The notes under the pieces are model-generated. The model worked only from the letters and a program-made list of their open reading frames with translations, was not told the DNA's origin and ran no database searches. A stretch of DNA of 64,000 nucleotides. Origin: Leptodontidium sp. MPI-SDFR-AT-0119 (taxonomy: Eukaryota > Ascomycota > Leotiomycetes > Helotiales > Leptodontidiaceae). A program made the translations under genes and the position numbers. Shown piece by piece: positions 11,020-23,965 of this stretch; position 1 is the stretch's first letter, and each line of letters opens with the position of its first letter. The stretch lies in assembly GCA_020726505.1 (NCBI GenBank), contig JAHLEZ010000035.1, positions 186,001 through 250,000 on the forward strand, read 5' to 3'.

Positions 11020-12620
11020 TAAAAAAAGACTAATACCCCTTTATTATAAAGTATTATATTTTACTTAGTCTTATACTTTATTGACTTACCTTTATAATAA
11101 GTTAATAATAAGCCTTAATACCTTAGCTTATTTAATAAATAAGTACCCCTCTGCCCTCGTAATAGAATATTAAAGAAAGTTAAATATTCTCTTACGATTA
11201 ACTTACTTTATTATAACTTAACACGCGTTATTATTTTAAAATATATATTTAATTAATAAATCGATTAATAACCTTAAATACCTCTTTACTTTACTTTATA
11301 ATTACTACTAACTTCTCCCCTTTGTCGGCGAAGCTCTAAAGAAAGAAGCGCCCTTGTGCGGCTAGGCTTTATTAATACCTTTATTTCTTTAGTCGAGACT
11401 CTCTTAAAGGAATTAAAGAACTTTAACGGATTTGACTTAGACTTAAAGGATAAACCCTAGCACTTCTTCGACGTATCGCCAGAGCCTACTAATATAAAAG
11501 GCCTTACCCTTACTTAATAAGTTAAGGTAAATTAATTAATTAAGGACTTTATTAGCTCTATTGTCGCTATTATTATTATATAAGCTTTTACTTAATATAT
11601 TATTAATAACTCTCGCTAAAAGACTAATACTCCCTTTCCTTCTTTTAACTAATTAACTTGTACTCTTATTACTAACCTTTAGTTAATCGCCGACTATTAC
11701 TTATTAAAGCTAAATATATTAATTGTTGGTCCACAGGTCCCTGCATGAGTATACTTCGGCCGGAAAAGGGGGTGCGGGTCAAAGTCAGGGTTAGAGCTTA
11801 GCCGGACTGGTTTCGGTGGAGATTCGGTGGGGTTTCGTAGTATATAGTCTGGCTCTCCTCGCACTCTCTTAGAAAATACACAGATTTTGAACCACACTTT
11901 ATTACTCTGTCGCCATACTCGCATTGGAATATATTCACACATGCGGCGTGGTACATGAACCGGTACTGCACCGACATTAATCTTAATAATAAAGCCTTTT
12001 AAGGTTAAATACTCTTAATTCCCCTTTAGTGATTATAAGAGAGATATTAAATATAATACTTAAAAGATAAATATAAAGCTATTCTTAAAAAAGTACTTTA
12101 ATAACTTTAGGAGTAAGATGTCTTAAGTTAAGGCTTACTTTTAGTATATTATTAGTAAAGTTAAGATTATTATTCTTTAATATATAGATTTTAATTATAT
12201 TAGAACCTTTAATATAATAGCCGACGTATTAAAGGCGTTAGACTAATGATTCTTCGATTATAACTAAGTCTAAATTACTAAGAGATTATATAACTAACTT
12301 ATTATAAGTAATATAATATATAACGATTTCTAGATTAAATTCGCGTTATACGCAGTTATAAGTAAAATTACTTATACTCATTAGTTTAATAATATTAGTA
12401 AGAAGGTATCCCTGACTCTTAACTATATAATTTATATTAAGAAGCATAAGATAAACGATAATTATATTACTCTCGACGAGTTCCTAGCTATTATAAACCG
12501 GGAGAACCGTAATATTACTTTAAAGAAGGCCGCCTCGACCCGTAAAGCTTAGTTTAGAGTAGCCTTTAATATTAATAACTCGCGCGGCATCTTAAAGAAA
12601 AAGAACTAGCGTGTTACTTC
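11020..12620 (+). pseudogene. degenerate gag-like region of family A element
   Basis: After the left family-A LTR the plus strand shows long stop-punctuated stretches that still read as protein, such as LTLNYIIYIKKHKINDNY, then LDEFLAIINRENRN, followed by basic segments. This looks like the capsid part of a retrotransposon gag. Stops arise mostly at TAA/TAG codons that fit RIP of CAA/CAG. It is interrupted by the solo LTR at 11724-11976. About 12620 it gives way to an inverted copia fragment. I could not identify protease, integrase or reverse transcriptase for this family. Confidence 0.4.
11724..11976 (+). mobile_element. solo LTR of the copia family, TSD TTAAT
   Basis: This 253-bp unit runs from TGTTGGTCCACAGG to CGGTACTGCACCGACA. 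It is flanked by perfect 5-bp duplications TTAAT (11719-11723 and 11977-11981). It has the same ends and body as the 256-bp LTRs of the copia element at 18154-25792, but no internal region, so it is a solo LTR formed by LTR-LTR recombination. Its GC content is clearly higher than the surrounding DNA, so it has largely escaped RIP and is probably younger than the gag-like sequence it interrupts. The minus-strand frame inside it (11697-11942) is a shadow. Confidence 0.85.
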
Positions 12621-13867
12621 CCCTTTCTTTAAGACCATAAGTAAGGTTATATTATATAAATCTCTGGCCTTACTTCCTTTAATAAAGGAAATCTTAAGTA
12701 ATCTTAATAATTAAACTATCTTTATAAGCTTCGTTTTTATTCTTTTTAAAAGAGTGTCTTCCTTTATAAAATAAATAACTACCTCTAGTTAATAATATAA
12801 AGATATCGGGGGTTAATTTTATTAAAGTGTTATTAAGATTAATAGTAGTAAGCGAGAGATTAATTCCCGGAGGTGATTTAGTATTGATTTAGGGTAGTTC
12901 TGAATTTATATTTTTACTTAGTCTCTTAATTATATATTCTCCTTTATTCGTATTACCTCTACTAAAGCGTCTATTATCTTTATTCCCTTCTCTCATTATA
13001 TAAATACATTAAAAGCTAGTAAGTTGTCTCTAAAGTGTTTACGCTTATTACTTTAATTAACTTAAACTTATTCGCCGTTTAATCCTTAAAATACTCCTAA
13101 AAATCTTAAATAAGGAATTCTCCTTTAATATTACTATTATAAAAGGACTCTTAAAACTTCCGCGAGTATATTATTACGTCTCTTATAAAAATTAAACTAA
13201 GATTTAGTGTTTCTCTTAGTATAGCCGTATTATTAAATGTTTCTAGAGTTAATTCTAGCTCTAGCGTGTAGTCTAAAGTATCTGTTATTATGTCGGATTC
13301 GATTCGTAAGTGATCTAATAGGTTCCTAGATAAATTTCTTAAAAGGTCTAAAGTTTTAGATTTAAGAATATTAACTTAATAATCTTCGTAAAGTAAGTAT
13401 TAATATTAATATAGCTTCCTTAATATACTTCGAGTATTAAGGCGAGTCTCAGGGGAGGATTTAATTAATCCCTATTAAATCTAGCCTTTATACAAGTGCC
13501 TCATTAAAAATATAATAAAGTACTTTAAAGTTTGTCATCGATTTTCACCTTATAGTCTAAAACCTTTTCTGTTTATAGTAAGGTTAATAATATAAGCTTA
13601 TTACTAATTAGTGTTAGTGTAGTACTAGTTTATATATTACGCCGTATATATGAATATATTTTAATGCGAGTATAGTAATAAAGTAATAAATATATAATTC
13701 AAAATTTATGTATTTTCTAAGAGAGTACAAGGAGAGTTAGATTATATATTAAGAAACCTCACTAAATCTCTACTAAAACTAATCTAATTAAGCTCTAACC
13801 CCTGACTTTAACTCGCACCCCCTTTTCTAAACTGAAGTATACTTATATAAGGACCTGTGGACTAATA
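12620..13867 (-). mobile_element. inverted 5' fragment of the copia family (LTR plus gag part)
   Basis: On the minus strand, 13867-13612 is a 256-base LTR of the copia family (plus-strand ends TGTTAGTG and GGACTAATA). Reading leftwards from 13611 the sequence aligns with the leader and gag part of the element at 18410 to about 19390; for example, the reverse complement of 13580-13611 matches the bases just after the 18154-18409 LTR. Homology stops near 12620, where the family-A gag-like sequence resumes. It is RIP-mutated and non-coding. The left breakpoint is approximate. Confidence 0.65.
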
Positions 13868-14442
13868 AAAATAGACTTCTAAATCATAGATATAAATATC
13901 CCGTTTTTAATATATTTATAATAGCTAGATACGCTAAATATATAGTATAATAACTTGCGTAATGTCTTAATTTAAGGCGATAAAAAGTACTTAATTATAT
14001 AAAAACATAGGCATTTATAATTATTTTTAGATTAATATCGTTAATTACTAGATACTTTTACTAGAATAATAAATATATATTACTTAACTAAACTAAAAAT
14101 ACGTCGGCTTTATAGGCGTTTAGGACACCCTTTGATAAGACGTTTATAATACTTATTAAACTAAGCTGGCTATAAGTATGACTCGGAAATCATATTAAGG
14201 GTTAAAGAAATATGTAAGTATTATTAAAAACATATAAATACTTTATATAAGTTCCGCTTTAAGTTATAAGACGACGTCGACTTTAATTATATAATTTACG
14301 TTAACGTCGCGATATATAAAGAATAATATACCCTTTATATTATAAATAAAGTAATAGGCTTTAATACAACGAAACTACTTCGAAAAAGCCCCGGTTCGGC
14401 TATAACTTAGGCTACTTTTAATATATTTAAGTTAATATAAAT
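13868..14442 (+). pseudogene. copia pol fragment: GAG-pre-integrase to start of integrase core
   Basis: This stretch aligns base for base with about 20955-21525 of the full-length copia element. It covers the GAG-pre-integrase region (the GHP motif) and the first part of the integrase core. It is more heavily RIP-mutated than the other copy. It starts directly at the end of the inverted LTR (13867) and is cut at 14442 by the first bases of a family-A LTR. It appears to be the remaining left part of the old copia copy whose right part resumes at 15566, with about 2 kb missing between them. Confidence 0.6.
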
Positions 14443-15263
14443 TGTTACGACCTACGATGCGCCTCGTATCCTAACCGCCTTAGGCCGCCTGTCTCATTTC
14501 TAATTATTTAATAATATTAAGCTAAGGACTTCTTAGGACTTAATTAACTTAAAACCTTTAATTATAATAATAAAGAAACTTAATTATAAGGAAGCTTTAT
14601 AAGTAATATTATAAATAAAGGAAGTTATAAAGGTCATATAATTATCCTTAAAAAATTAATAAGAGAAAATAAAACAATTAATAAATCGTAAGTAACGTGT
14701 TATTAATTAAGATATTAGTGACTTAGTATTAGTCGACACTCAGAACTAAAACGTCGATTGACCCTTAAGGAAGTTATTTAATAAGTAATATAGCCTTATT
14801 AAAGTAATCACTAAGGAGGAAGAGAATTAAAGAGTTAAGTTATTAAAGGACTAGTTAATTTACTTTGTTTTTTACTTGTACTTACTTTATAAGTACGTTA
14901 ATAACCCCTTATTAAGACAAGCTAAAGTTACACTAGTACTTATTTAGTTATTGCTTAAGTAAAATAAGTAAGAAATTAAAGGCATCCTTAGTTCTAAGGT
15001 TATATAAAATAAGTTATTCTATTATATTAAGTAGTTAAGCACTGACAAAGACTTAAAGTAATACTTATATTTAAATATTATAATAGCTTTATATATAATT
15101 AAGAGGTTTTACTTAAAGTATTTAAATACTAAAGGCTTATTAAGAGCTCTCTTAAAGTGGCTAGAGGCTTATAATATTAGTATTAACGATTATAACAACT
15201 TAAAAGACGACACAATTATAGTTATAATTACGTAGACGTAGTTTTTTAAGAGGGGGGGAGTAA
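14443..15263 (+). mobile_element. family A LTR head and 3' internal tail with polypurine tract
   Basis: Bases from 14443 repeat the first roughly 35 bases of the family-A LTR (TGTTACGACCTACGATGCGC) and then diverge. The following 780 bases are RIP-mutated internal sequence with no recognisable pol domain. The stretch ends in a purine run at 15248-15260 (AAGAGGGGGGGAG) three bases before the 3' LTR, as expected for a plus-strand polypurine tract. The tract orients family A on the plus strand. The piece appears to be a deletion derivative joining an LTR start to an element tail. Confidence 0.5.
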
Positions 15264-15565
15264 TATTACGACTTATAATACGCCTTGTATTCTAATTAAT
15301 ATAGGCTTGTAATATCGCTAGCTATACGATGGCGCTAAGCCCGATAAGGAAGACTAAGTGGCGAGCCTGCGATATATTAACGTGAATAGCACTCGACTAC
15401 GCTAGGCCCTATTAGGAGGGTCCTTTATGTATATATACTCGAGCCCTCCCTTATAAAGAGTTCTCCTTTCCTCCTTGTCTTTTCTTCTTAATTTTAAGTG
15501 TAATTAAAGGCCTAAATATAAAGTTAAAGTTAACTCGCCGTATCAACCTCTTGTCAGCCGTAATA
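15264..15565 (+). repeat. 302-bp LTR of retrotransposon family A (right copy)
   Basis: This copy begins TATTACGACTTATAATACGC, the RIP-altered form of TGTTACGACCTACGATGCGC, and ends CAGCCGTAATA. It follows the polypurine tract at 15248-15260 directly and so is a 3' LTR. It is the same length as the left copy at 10718-11019. It abuts the RNase H region of an old copia copy on its right. Confidence 0.75.
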
Positions 15566-16344
15566 TAATAAAGGATACGCAATTTACCTTAACTAATAAT
15601 ATCGTATATATTAACTTAACAAAATACAAGAAAGTAACTTATATAATACTCGTATTAGAGCTATATACTATAATAGCTAGTATTAATATATTAATGTCTC
15701 TTAATATTATTATTAATATAATAATTAATAAACTTAGTATCCCACGTCTTCTTACTATTCTTTATATAAATTCTTTATCTCTTTATAAGTATATCGTTAA
15801 ACTCAATACAACAAAAGAGAAGCGCCTAATAAATAATATTATAGCCATTCGTTTATTATACGAGCGTAAAAAGCTAACGGAGGTTCGATAAATTAATAGC
15901 GCTAATAATCCTACTAATACTATAACGAAGAGTACTTTAAATAAGGCTCTTTAGGATTTTATTAACACTAATATACTTACTATTAAAATAAAGGGTTAAG
16001 TTTAATAGTTAACTAGAGTTAATTCGAACTAGTAATAAAGGGGTTTCTTACACTCGTTATTTTATTTATTTATATATTTCCTTATAACTCTTATTTTTAT
16101 TAATTTATCACTTATAATTTTTTTTATATTTAATTAATTTATAAAGTCAAAAATACACTTGATTTAGTTCTAAATACTCTCTAATTTAAAGTATTAATAG
16201 GCGGCCTTGTGACGACACTTTAATAGGGACAAACTGCTGGTTTTATTATAAGAGGTTACTCTTATATAATAGTATAAAGAAAGTATTATTATAAAGAACT
16301 TACTACGAAGCTAATCTAAAATAAGGCTAAATCCCTTATGTATA

Positions 16345-17030
16345 TATATTAAGAAGAGGTTCTTCCTCCTCCTCCTCTCCAGTATTATAGCGGCGACTTC
16401 GACGGAGACGCTTAATAGGAGTATTATCCTTACTGCCGTCCTTTTTACTACACTTAATAGTAATAAAAGAGACGACGGTAAGAAGCTAATTTATGATTAA
16501 TACTATTTCTTATAATATAAAGTTATTAATACTTAAGAGTTTTAATATTAAAAAGGAATAAAGGGATTAACTTATTACTTACACGTTAATAAAGTTAGCG
16601 ATTTCCCGGCGTATAGTACGGGTTTCCTCTAATAACGCTAACGACAACTCCTTAGTATTCTTTAGTACGTTAGTAGCGGCGACTAATAGTGCCGAATTAA
16701 TTAATTTAATAGTAGTAATAATAGCCTCTTTGTCTTTGGCCTCGATAGCGGCAACTAAACAGAAGTACTCTTCGGCTATAAATCAAAGGATTTATTATAT
16801 ATTAGTAGCTGTATATTTAAAGTACTTTCGGCAGTGATTCGAATATAATTTAAAACGGGAAAAGAAAATAAGAATATTTACTAAGTTATACTAAGACTTC
16901 TTATTTATATAATACGCATATTTCTTACTCTTAAGATTATTAAAGGCATATTCGTAAGACAAGTTTTTTACGAGGAGGCGGACGTATTAAATATAATATT
17001 TATAGTAGGCGACGTCGAAAGCTCTTGTAA
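16345..17030 (-). pseudogene. antisense reading frame of the copia family, RIP-degraded copy
   Basis: On the strand opposite to pol, this region reads protein-like segments conserved in the second copia copy (24305-24985). One is a Lys/Cys stretch ending NNLKSKKCAYYINKK; another reads IEAKDKEAI, INSALLVAATNVLK and LSLALLEETRTIRREIA; a third is a Gly-rich basic tail (WRGGGGR). Stops and Cys-to-Tyr changes fit G-to-A RIP transitions. I infer two or three exons. The Cys pattern suggests a small zinc-binding protein. No family can be named with certainty. Confidence 0.5.
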
Positions 17031-17791
17031 GTATTAATATAAGCATTATTTTTAGTTAATACACTATTTCCTTATTAAACTATTTTTAAAGAGTATATTT
17101 ACTTTTAGGTTATTTATTTAATTTAATATAGTCTTCTTAGAAATATCAGTTTTTAAGTTATATTAAGCGAATTAGAAAAATCGGAAAGTAATATACGTAT
17201 AATAGTTATATATATATTAGCTAAAGAAGACTCTATGAAAAGAAGTGATACTTGGTGTGAATGATGATTCTATTGTAAAGGGGATTTCTAGGTCTATATA
17301 ACTACTCTAGCTTATCACGTGTGTATTCGCTTAGGTAGCCGAATTAGGTAAATGTAAGCTCAAACGAGCTCAAACGAGTCTTTACTAAATACAGTTGCTT
17401 TCCGGTAGTTTGAGACGCAGAGCCCGGAACTTCGTACAACTACTGTTTTAGCCTAGGAAAGCCGTGTATCAGAAGCCTTGGATTCTATGGCTGTAACCTG
17501 TGGACGTCAGAGCTTTGTATCAGACGTATGTGGCTTGTTTTAAGCTATTTCCGGCTGATTAGGCCTAGAATAGGTTTTGTTGAGTATATAAGCGAGCTTT
17601 AAGCGAGGTAGTTATATTATAATCTTTATACTCTAAACCTTTAAGGAAGGCGATATATATATATTTATTACGTCGTATAATATTAGGGGTTCTTATTATT
17701 ACTAGCTCTCGCTTAACCTCGCTATTACGTATTATTATATTTAGACCCCTTTTAGGACACTTTCGGGCTAGGCATAAACGTTATTAAATAC

Positions 17792-17955
<164 letters not shown>

Positions 17956-18021
17956 TTATATTATTAGTTATTAACTTCTACGTTATATTAGAAATAGTCT
18001 TTCTAAAAGAAGTTATACTTA

Positions 18022-18153
18022 TATTAGTCTATAAGTCTTTATATAAGTATACTTTAATTTAAAAAAGGGGGTGCGGGTCAAAGTTAAGGGTTAAAGCCTA
18101 GCCGGAATAGTTTCGGAGCACGTTCGGTGGGGTTTTATAATATATAATCTAGC
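18022..18153 (+). repeat. 5' half of the old copia 3' LTR, split by insertion
   Basis: The sequence starts TATTAGTCTATAAGTC, the RIP form of the family LTR start, and continues to CTAGC at 18149-18153. There it is interrupted by the full-length copia element. The remainder resumes at 25798 and ends at 25922. The two halves add up to about 257 bases, the family LTR length. CTAGC is repeated at 25793-25797 as the target duplication. Confidence 0.85.
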
Positions 18154-18409
18154 TGTTGGTCCACAGGCCCCTGCAGAAGCCTACCTAGATGGTACAGGGG
18201 TACTTTCGTTGATATATGGGGGTCAGAGGCCTACCGGAGGGGTTTCGGTGGAGATTCGGTGGCGTCTCGTAGTATATAGGCTAGCTCTCCTCGCACTCTC
18301 TTTAGAAAGACATAGATTTTGAATTATATATTTATTACTTTGTCGCTATACTTGTATTAGAATATATTTACACATGTGGCGTGGTACATGAACTGGTACT
18401 ACACTGATA
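18154..18409 (+). repeat. 5' LTR of the copia element
   Basis: The unit is 256 bases, starts TGTTGGTCCACAGG and ends GGTACTACACTGATA. It carries fewer RIP transitions at its start than the 3' LTR. It is preceded by the target duplication CTAGC. Confidence 0.9.
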
Positions 18410-20944
18410 CTAATTAGTAACAAGCTTATATTATTAACCTTATTATAAATAGAAAAGGTCTTAGGCTATAGAGCGAATTCTGGGCTTTAACTTGAGGAGT
18501 ACTTAATTGTATTTTCCTTAAAGGGCATTTTACCTTTTCTAAATCGTGGAGGGAAGGCAACTTCTCTCTTGAGACTCGATTAAGACTATCGCACGTTAGA
18601 AAAGAGCTATTATAACATAATAATCACTCTACGAAGATTATTAAGTTAATATCCTTAAATCTAGAACTTTGGACCTTCGAGAAACCTATCTAGGAACCTA
18701 CCGGATTACTTACGAATCGTATCTGATATAATGGCGGATGCTTTAGACTATACCCTAGAGCTAGAATTGACTCCGGAAATTATTAATGTCACAATTATAC
18801 TTAAGGAGACTATAGATCTTGAATTAGTCCTCCCGGCAAATCCGATAGTATACTTATAGAGGTTTCGCTAGGCCTTTTGCGATAATTACCTTAAAGTGGA
18901 GTTCCTTTTCTAAGACTTTTGGGAGTATTTTGAGGGTTAGACGGCAAATGAGTTTAAGTTAATTAAAATAAGGGAACGGATATGTCTTAGGGACGACTTA
19001 CGAGCTTTTAGTGTATATATACGACGGGTAAAGGGAACGAGGACGGCAAATGCCTTAGCAAAGACAGTACAAGCTAAAGAGAATTTGTGGCTAGAGGAAC
19101 AAATAGAGATATAGTTTCGAAACTACCCCGAATCGGTGCTAACTTATACACGATCCCTTAAACCTCGCTACTAAAGACCAATTTCGGCAACACTTAAAGA
19201 GAATAGGCCCTTACTACGTCCTTAGTTTATCCCGGGGAGTGTATCCTTATTTATAAGAGACGTTCTTTTAGGGGAGACAAAGATAAAGCTAAGAGACGCT
19301 AATTTAGAAGGACTCTAAAGTCTTTCTTGACCGAGGGAAGAGGATCTTAAGGATTTATACGATATATTGTTACTTATAGTCCCTAAAAGAGAGTTCTTAT
19401 TTACTCTTGGGAGGGATCCCCTAAGTAATCTCCACTTATAGAGATTAAATAACTACGCGTTACTGAATCTTATACTAACGCCAGTAATACACTTACAGGA
19501 CGGGTTATTACTACTATTTGAGGTTCTTAGGACTACTAGACTATATACGGAGCTGATTCGGCTATTATAGTATGTTATGAATCCATTAACCCCGGACTAA
19601 GTAAAATCGTTAGTAAACCTTACTAAGATATATACTAAGGAGCTTTAATATAGCGGAGACAAAGACTACTTAAATAAAAAGCTCCATATTTTCGCCGACT
19701 TATATTAGAGAGTATTAGTTAAGACTAAGGTCTAGAACCGAGCCTTTCCGTCGATGTTATAAGACGGAACTAGTTCGTATTACTACCGGTACTTCTAGAA
19801 TAAGGGGTACTTATTTAATAAACTTATTAGAACGACACGCGAACACTTTAAGACGGAGGAGAAAGTTAATAAGTTCCTTAGCCGGTGGTTTAGTCTGACT
19901 TTCTCGTTATTTTAGGAGGAGCCTTATTAAACGGGAAAGCTGGTATTAACTTAATTAGAGAACTTCGCCAAGGAATTATAGAGTATTTAGCTTAGCTTAA
20001 AAGACGAAAATATACGAAACAATAAGACACTCCGTGATAAACTCGTGTAAGGAGTATTAGGGAACCCCCTCTTTAAGATAGCCTTATTTTAGGCACCCTC
20101 TACCTTCCTTACGTTAATAGATAGTCTTCGCTTCGCCGTCGGCGTTAAGGTAACTTATAACTCGGGATCGAGAGTAAGTAAGTACTCCGGATTATATACG
20201 AATCGCTACTAATCTTATATTATAAATAGGGCGGCTTATTACTTTAATCGTAAGATAAAATTTTCAAGTGGAAATAAACGTAAAGACAAATTCTAGCCTA
20301 TATTAGGCTATATAGGCTGTATTATTTACAAGAAAATAAATTACTATAATAGTCGTTACTTAAACGAAGAGTAAGTAGTATTTAAGGTAAGATACTTCGC
20401 GGCGCGTAAGGCTAAAGGAGTAAAAGCTATAGATAAGACTTTTAGGAGTTACTTAGCTTATGTTAAGGGGATTGACCCCAATTCGGATTAAAACCGGACT
20501 ATATCTAGACACTATTTAAGAAACTACTAAGATGCGGATTTAAACACTTTAATAGATATTAACGATTCTTTAAAGAGTTCTAATAACGACGATAGCGATA
20601 ATATCGCAAACTTCACGATTATATTTATAATAAGTGAGGTATAGTATAATACACAGGAAGTCATAGGGTAACTTAAGAAGAGGAAGGCTACTTATATCCT
20701 AGAAAGTAAGATTAAGAGACTCGCTCTTGGTGTGGCTTACACGACGTAGTGGATAAATAGATTCTTTTAAGGTCTATTAATTAATATAGGGGTATTTAAT
20801 AAAAACACGGGAGGGATTAACTAGTTACGAGTATTATAACGAATTCAAGATGTTAAGTTTAATACTAGCCAAGCGGGCTAGAGCCGGATTACATTTAGTG
20901 CCGGTTCGCGGCCGTCCTTAGGGGTTACTATAGTTAGCACTCCG

Positions 20945-23900
20945 GCTAAAGAAATAGACTTCTAAATCGTGGACGCGGATATCTCATTTTTAGTTTACTT
21001 ATAATAGCTAAATGCGCTGAATACGTAGTATAATAACTTACGCAATGTCTTGATTTAGGCGACAAGAAGTACTTGATTATATAGAAGTATAGGCATTTAT
21101 GGCTACTTTTGAATTAATATTATTAATTACTAGATACTTCTACTGAAACAATAAATGCATGCCACCTAACTGAACTAGAGATACGTCGACTTTATAAGCG
21201 TTTCGGACACCCTTTAGTAAGACGTCTATAATACTTGCTAGATTAAGTTGGCCATGAGTATGACTCGGAAGTCATGTTAAGGGTTAAGGAGATGTGTGAG
21301 TATTACTAGAAACACGTAAATACTTTATATAAGTTCCGCTTTAAGCTATAAGACGACGTCGACTTTAATTATATAATCTACGTTAATATCGTAATATTTA
21401 AAGAACGATATACCCTCCACATAGTAGATAAGGCAACGGGTTTTAGTGCGGCGAAATTACTTCGAAAGGCCCCCGGTTCGGCTACGGCTTGGGCTACCTT
21501 TAACGTATTTAAGTTAGTATAAATTAATATATACCTTAGACCTCCGGATTTCGTCGTGTATAACTATAATACTAATTTCAATTCTAAAGAGTTTCGAAGT
21601 ACACTTAAATTTATAGGTAGTATCCCTAAGCTAATACTTATTAAGGCATACTATTTAATTGGCAAAGTTAAGCGATACTATTGCCTACTACACTGTGTCT
21701 ACGAAATCATCTCTAAAGAGCACCCTGAGTTAAGCGACAAAGACTAATTATAAATAGTAGTAAAAGTAGTAAATAATATAGTTAGACTTAATAGGCTTAT
21801 CCTTATATTACTTGTCTTCGGCGTATACCTTAGAATAATAAAGTTAAACTCCTTAAATCCGTTAGTTGAACAACGTGCGGCTATAATTAAGAAAGCTATA
21901 AAAGAAGTGCGGAAAATCTATGTTATACGTAAAGTTAATAATGTGTTAGTTATATAAAACGGCCCTAGAATTACTTATATTTATAATCTCTACCTTAATA
22001 ATTAGGTTCTAGTATATCGGGAAGGTAAAGGATAGACAAGACCTTACGATTTCTTAGGTATTAAAGGAGAATTATATAAGATTAATATAAGAAATAAGAG
22101 AATACGTACGTTCTAATTAATTATAATTCGTCCCTTTAAAATAAATACTTTTAGCGTTAAACGACAAAAAGAAAACTTACTAGAGGATATTTATAAGTAA
22201 TATCTAAGATTCCTAATTAGAAATACTACTGAAATAGTACTAAATCTACCCCGAATCGCTGTTTAAATTCTATTTACGAAACACTTACTAGATTTACTAA
22301 TTATTAATAACAATTATAATACTAAAGTATTTCTAACTAAAAAGGAGATAAGGGATCGAGAGCTATTTATTAAACTTCGCGTTAAAGGAAAGATTATAGC
22401 GCCTAAACTATTATTTTAGTAGTCCCGACGAACGGAATACGAGGCGCTTATTAAAAGAGGTGTTTTTATGCCTATTTATAAGGACGACCCTAGAGTGAGA
22501 GGCTACTACATCTTTAAGTTAAAAATAATAGACGAAGTCAAAGGCAAGGAGACGTTAGCTTTATATAAGAAGTTAAGACTAGTAATTTAATACTTTAACA
22601 ACAAAGGCAAGAGAGAGATTTTGACTTAGTCTCCGACAATCTAACGATTTAGCCAGCGGTTATTTATATTTTTGGCCGCTACTGTTAAGCACTTAAATCG
22701 CTTTTGAAACTAATCTGAATCTTATTTAGTTATTAGGGACATTACTTAAGCCTACGTTTAGGCAGAGATAAGGCTTCTCTAAGACATATTTATATAGCCA
22801 CTAGAAGAGATCGTAGGAGATTTCCCTCCTAGTATAATATTTATAATAATACTACTGTTATATAGTATACTTAAGTCCGGAAACTATTAGTTTAATACGT
22901 ATTATAAACATTATATAAAGAACTTATAAATAGAGACATTAATATACGACTTATACTTGCTAATTAATATTAAGGAAAGCTATGACTTTAGTGTTATGGG
23001 AATGTGGACAAACGACACGTTAATTCTAGGAAATAAGGACTTTTTAGTAAGAAAATAAGATGAGATCACTAAGGCCGGTTTTTTAACGAACCCGATATAA
23101 GTATTACTCTCTACTGAAACTATTACGTTTAATAAGTATATTATCTCTATAGACGGGGACAGCCTTTATATGTTATAAAAGGGTCAGGGAGTAAGGCTAG
23201 AACTAGTCGACGTAAGAAAAGAGGACTATAAAAAGGCCTATAGAGAGTAATAAGCTCGTGCGGCCTACTTTACTATTATTTATTAGCCGGAAGTAACATT
23301 TAATCTCTTAATTGTAGCGTAACACTAAGATCTGATAGAGGACGACGTTAAGGCCTTAAACTTACGCCTTAAATAATAAATAAACAACTTAGAGAGAGGA
23401 CTCTAATACGTATTAATTAACTTACGGTTTGCGAAGGTTTACGTTTTTATAAACGGTTCTTTTACTAATAATAAAGACCTAAGTTTATAAATAGGTTTCG
23501 TATTAGTAATTAGTACCGAAATAATAGGGGATACATAGTTTACTTTAACCGGTAATATCGTATATACTAACTTAATAAAATATAAGAGAGTAACTCGTGT
23601 AGTACTCGTATCGGAGTTATATGTTATAGTAGCTGGCATCGATATATTGATCTCTCTTAGTACGATTATTAATATAGTAACTAATAAGCTTAACATCTCA
23701 CGTCTTCTTACGATTGTTTACACGGATTCTTTGTCCCTTTATAAGTATATCGTTAAACTTAATACGACGAAAGAAAAGCGCCTAATAATCGATATTATAG
23801 CTATTTGTTAATTATACGAGCGCAAAGAGTTAACGGAGGTTTAATGGATTAATAGTGCTAATAATCCTGCTGACGCTATAACAAAGAGTACTCTAAATAA

Positions 23901-23965
23901 GGCTCTTCGGGATTTTATTAACACTAATATCTTTATTGTTAAAATAAAGGGTTAAGTTTAACGGT
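20945..23965 (+). pseudogene. copia pol polyprotein relic (integrase, RT, RNase H)
   Basis: Stop-punctuated but clearly protein-like plus-strand sequence. Recognisable pieces are the GAG-pre-integrase GHP motif (RRLYKRFGHP, about 21183); integrase segments RYTLHIVDKATGF, NFNSKEFRSTL and KVKRYYCLLHCVYEIIS (about 21400-21720); reverse-transcriptase fragments such as GVFMPIYKDDPRVRGYYIF (about 22460) and SGNY (about 22877); and RNase H with VYTDSLSLYKYIVKLNTTKE and NNPADAITKSTLNKALRDF (about 23725-23930). In an active element this polyprotein makes and integrates the cDNA. Frequent TAA/TAG codons at former CAA, CAG or TGG positions agree with RIP. It is not functional. Confidence 0.85.

Noticed and set aside
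11697..11942. 81-residue minus-strand frame in the AT-rich block
   Set aside because: It lies almost entirely within the solo LTR and is a by-product of that LTR's higher GC; no domain or start context.
10713..15570. Single intact insertion bounded by the two 302-bp LTRs
   Set aside because: Flanking 5-mers (CTTCT and TAATA) do not match and the right flank is copia RNase H sequence, so one clean insertion cannot be claimed.
18010..18060. Possible independent 5' LTR at 18022
   Set aside because: Sequence to its left matches the sequence preceding the 3' LTR of the full element, so it is a 3' LTR of an older copy, split by insertion.
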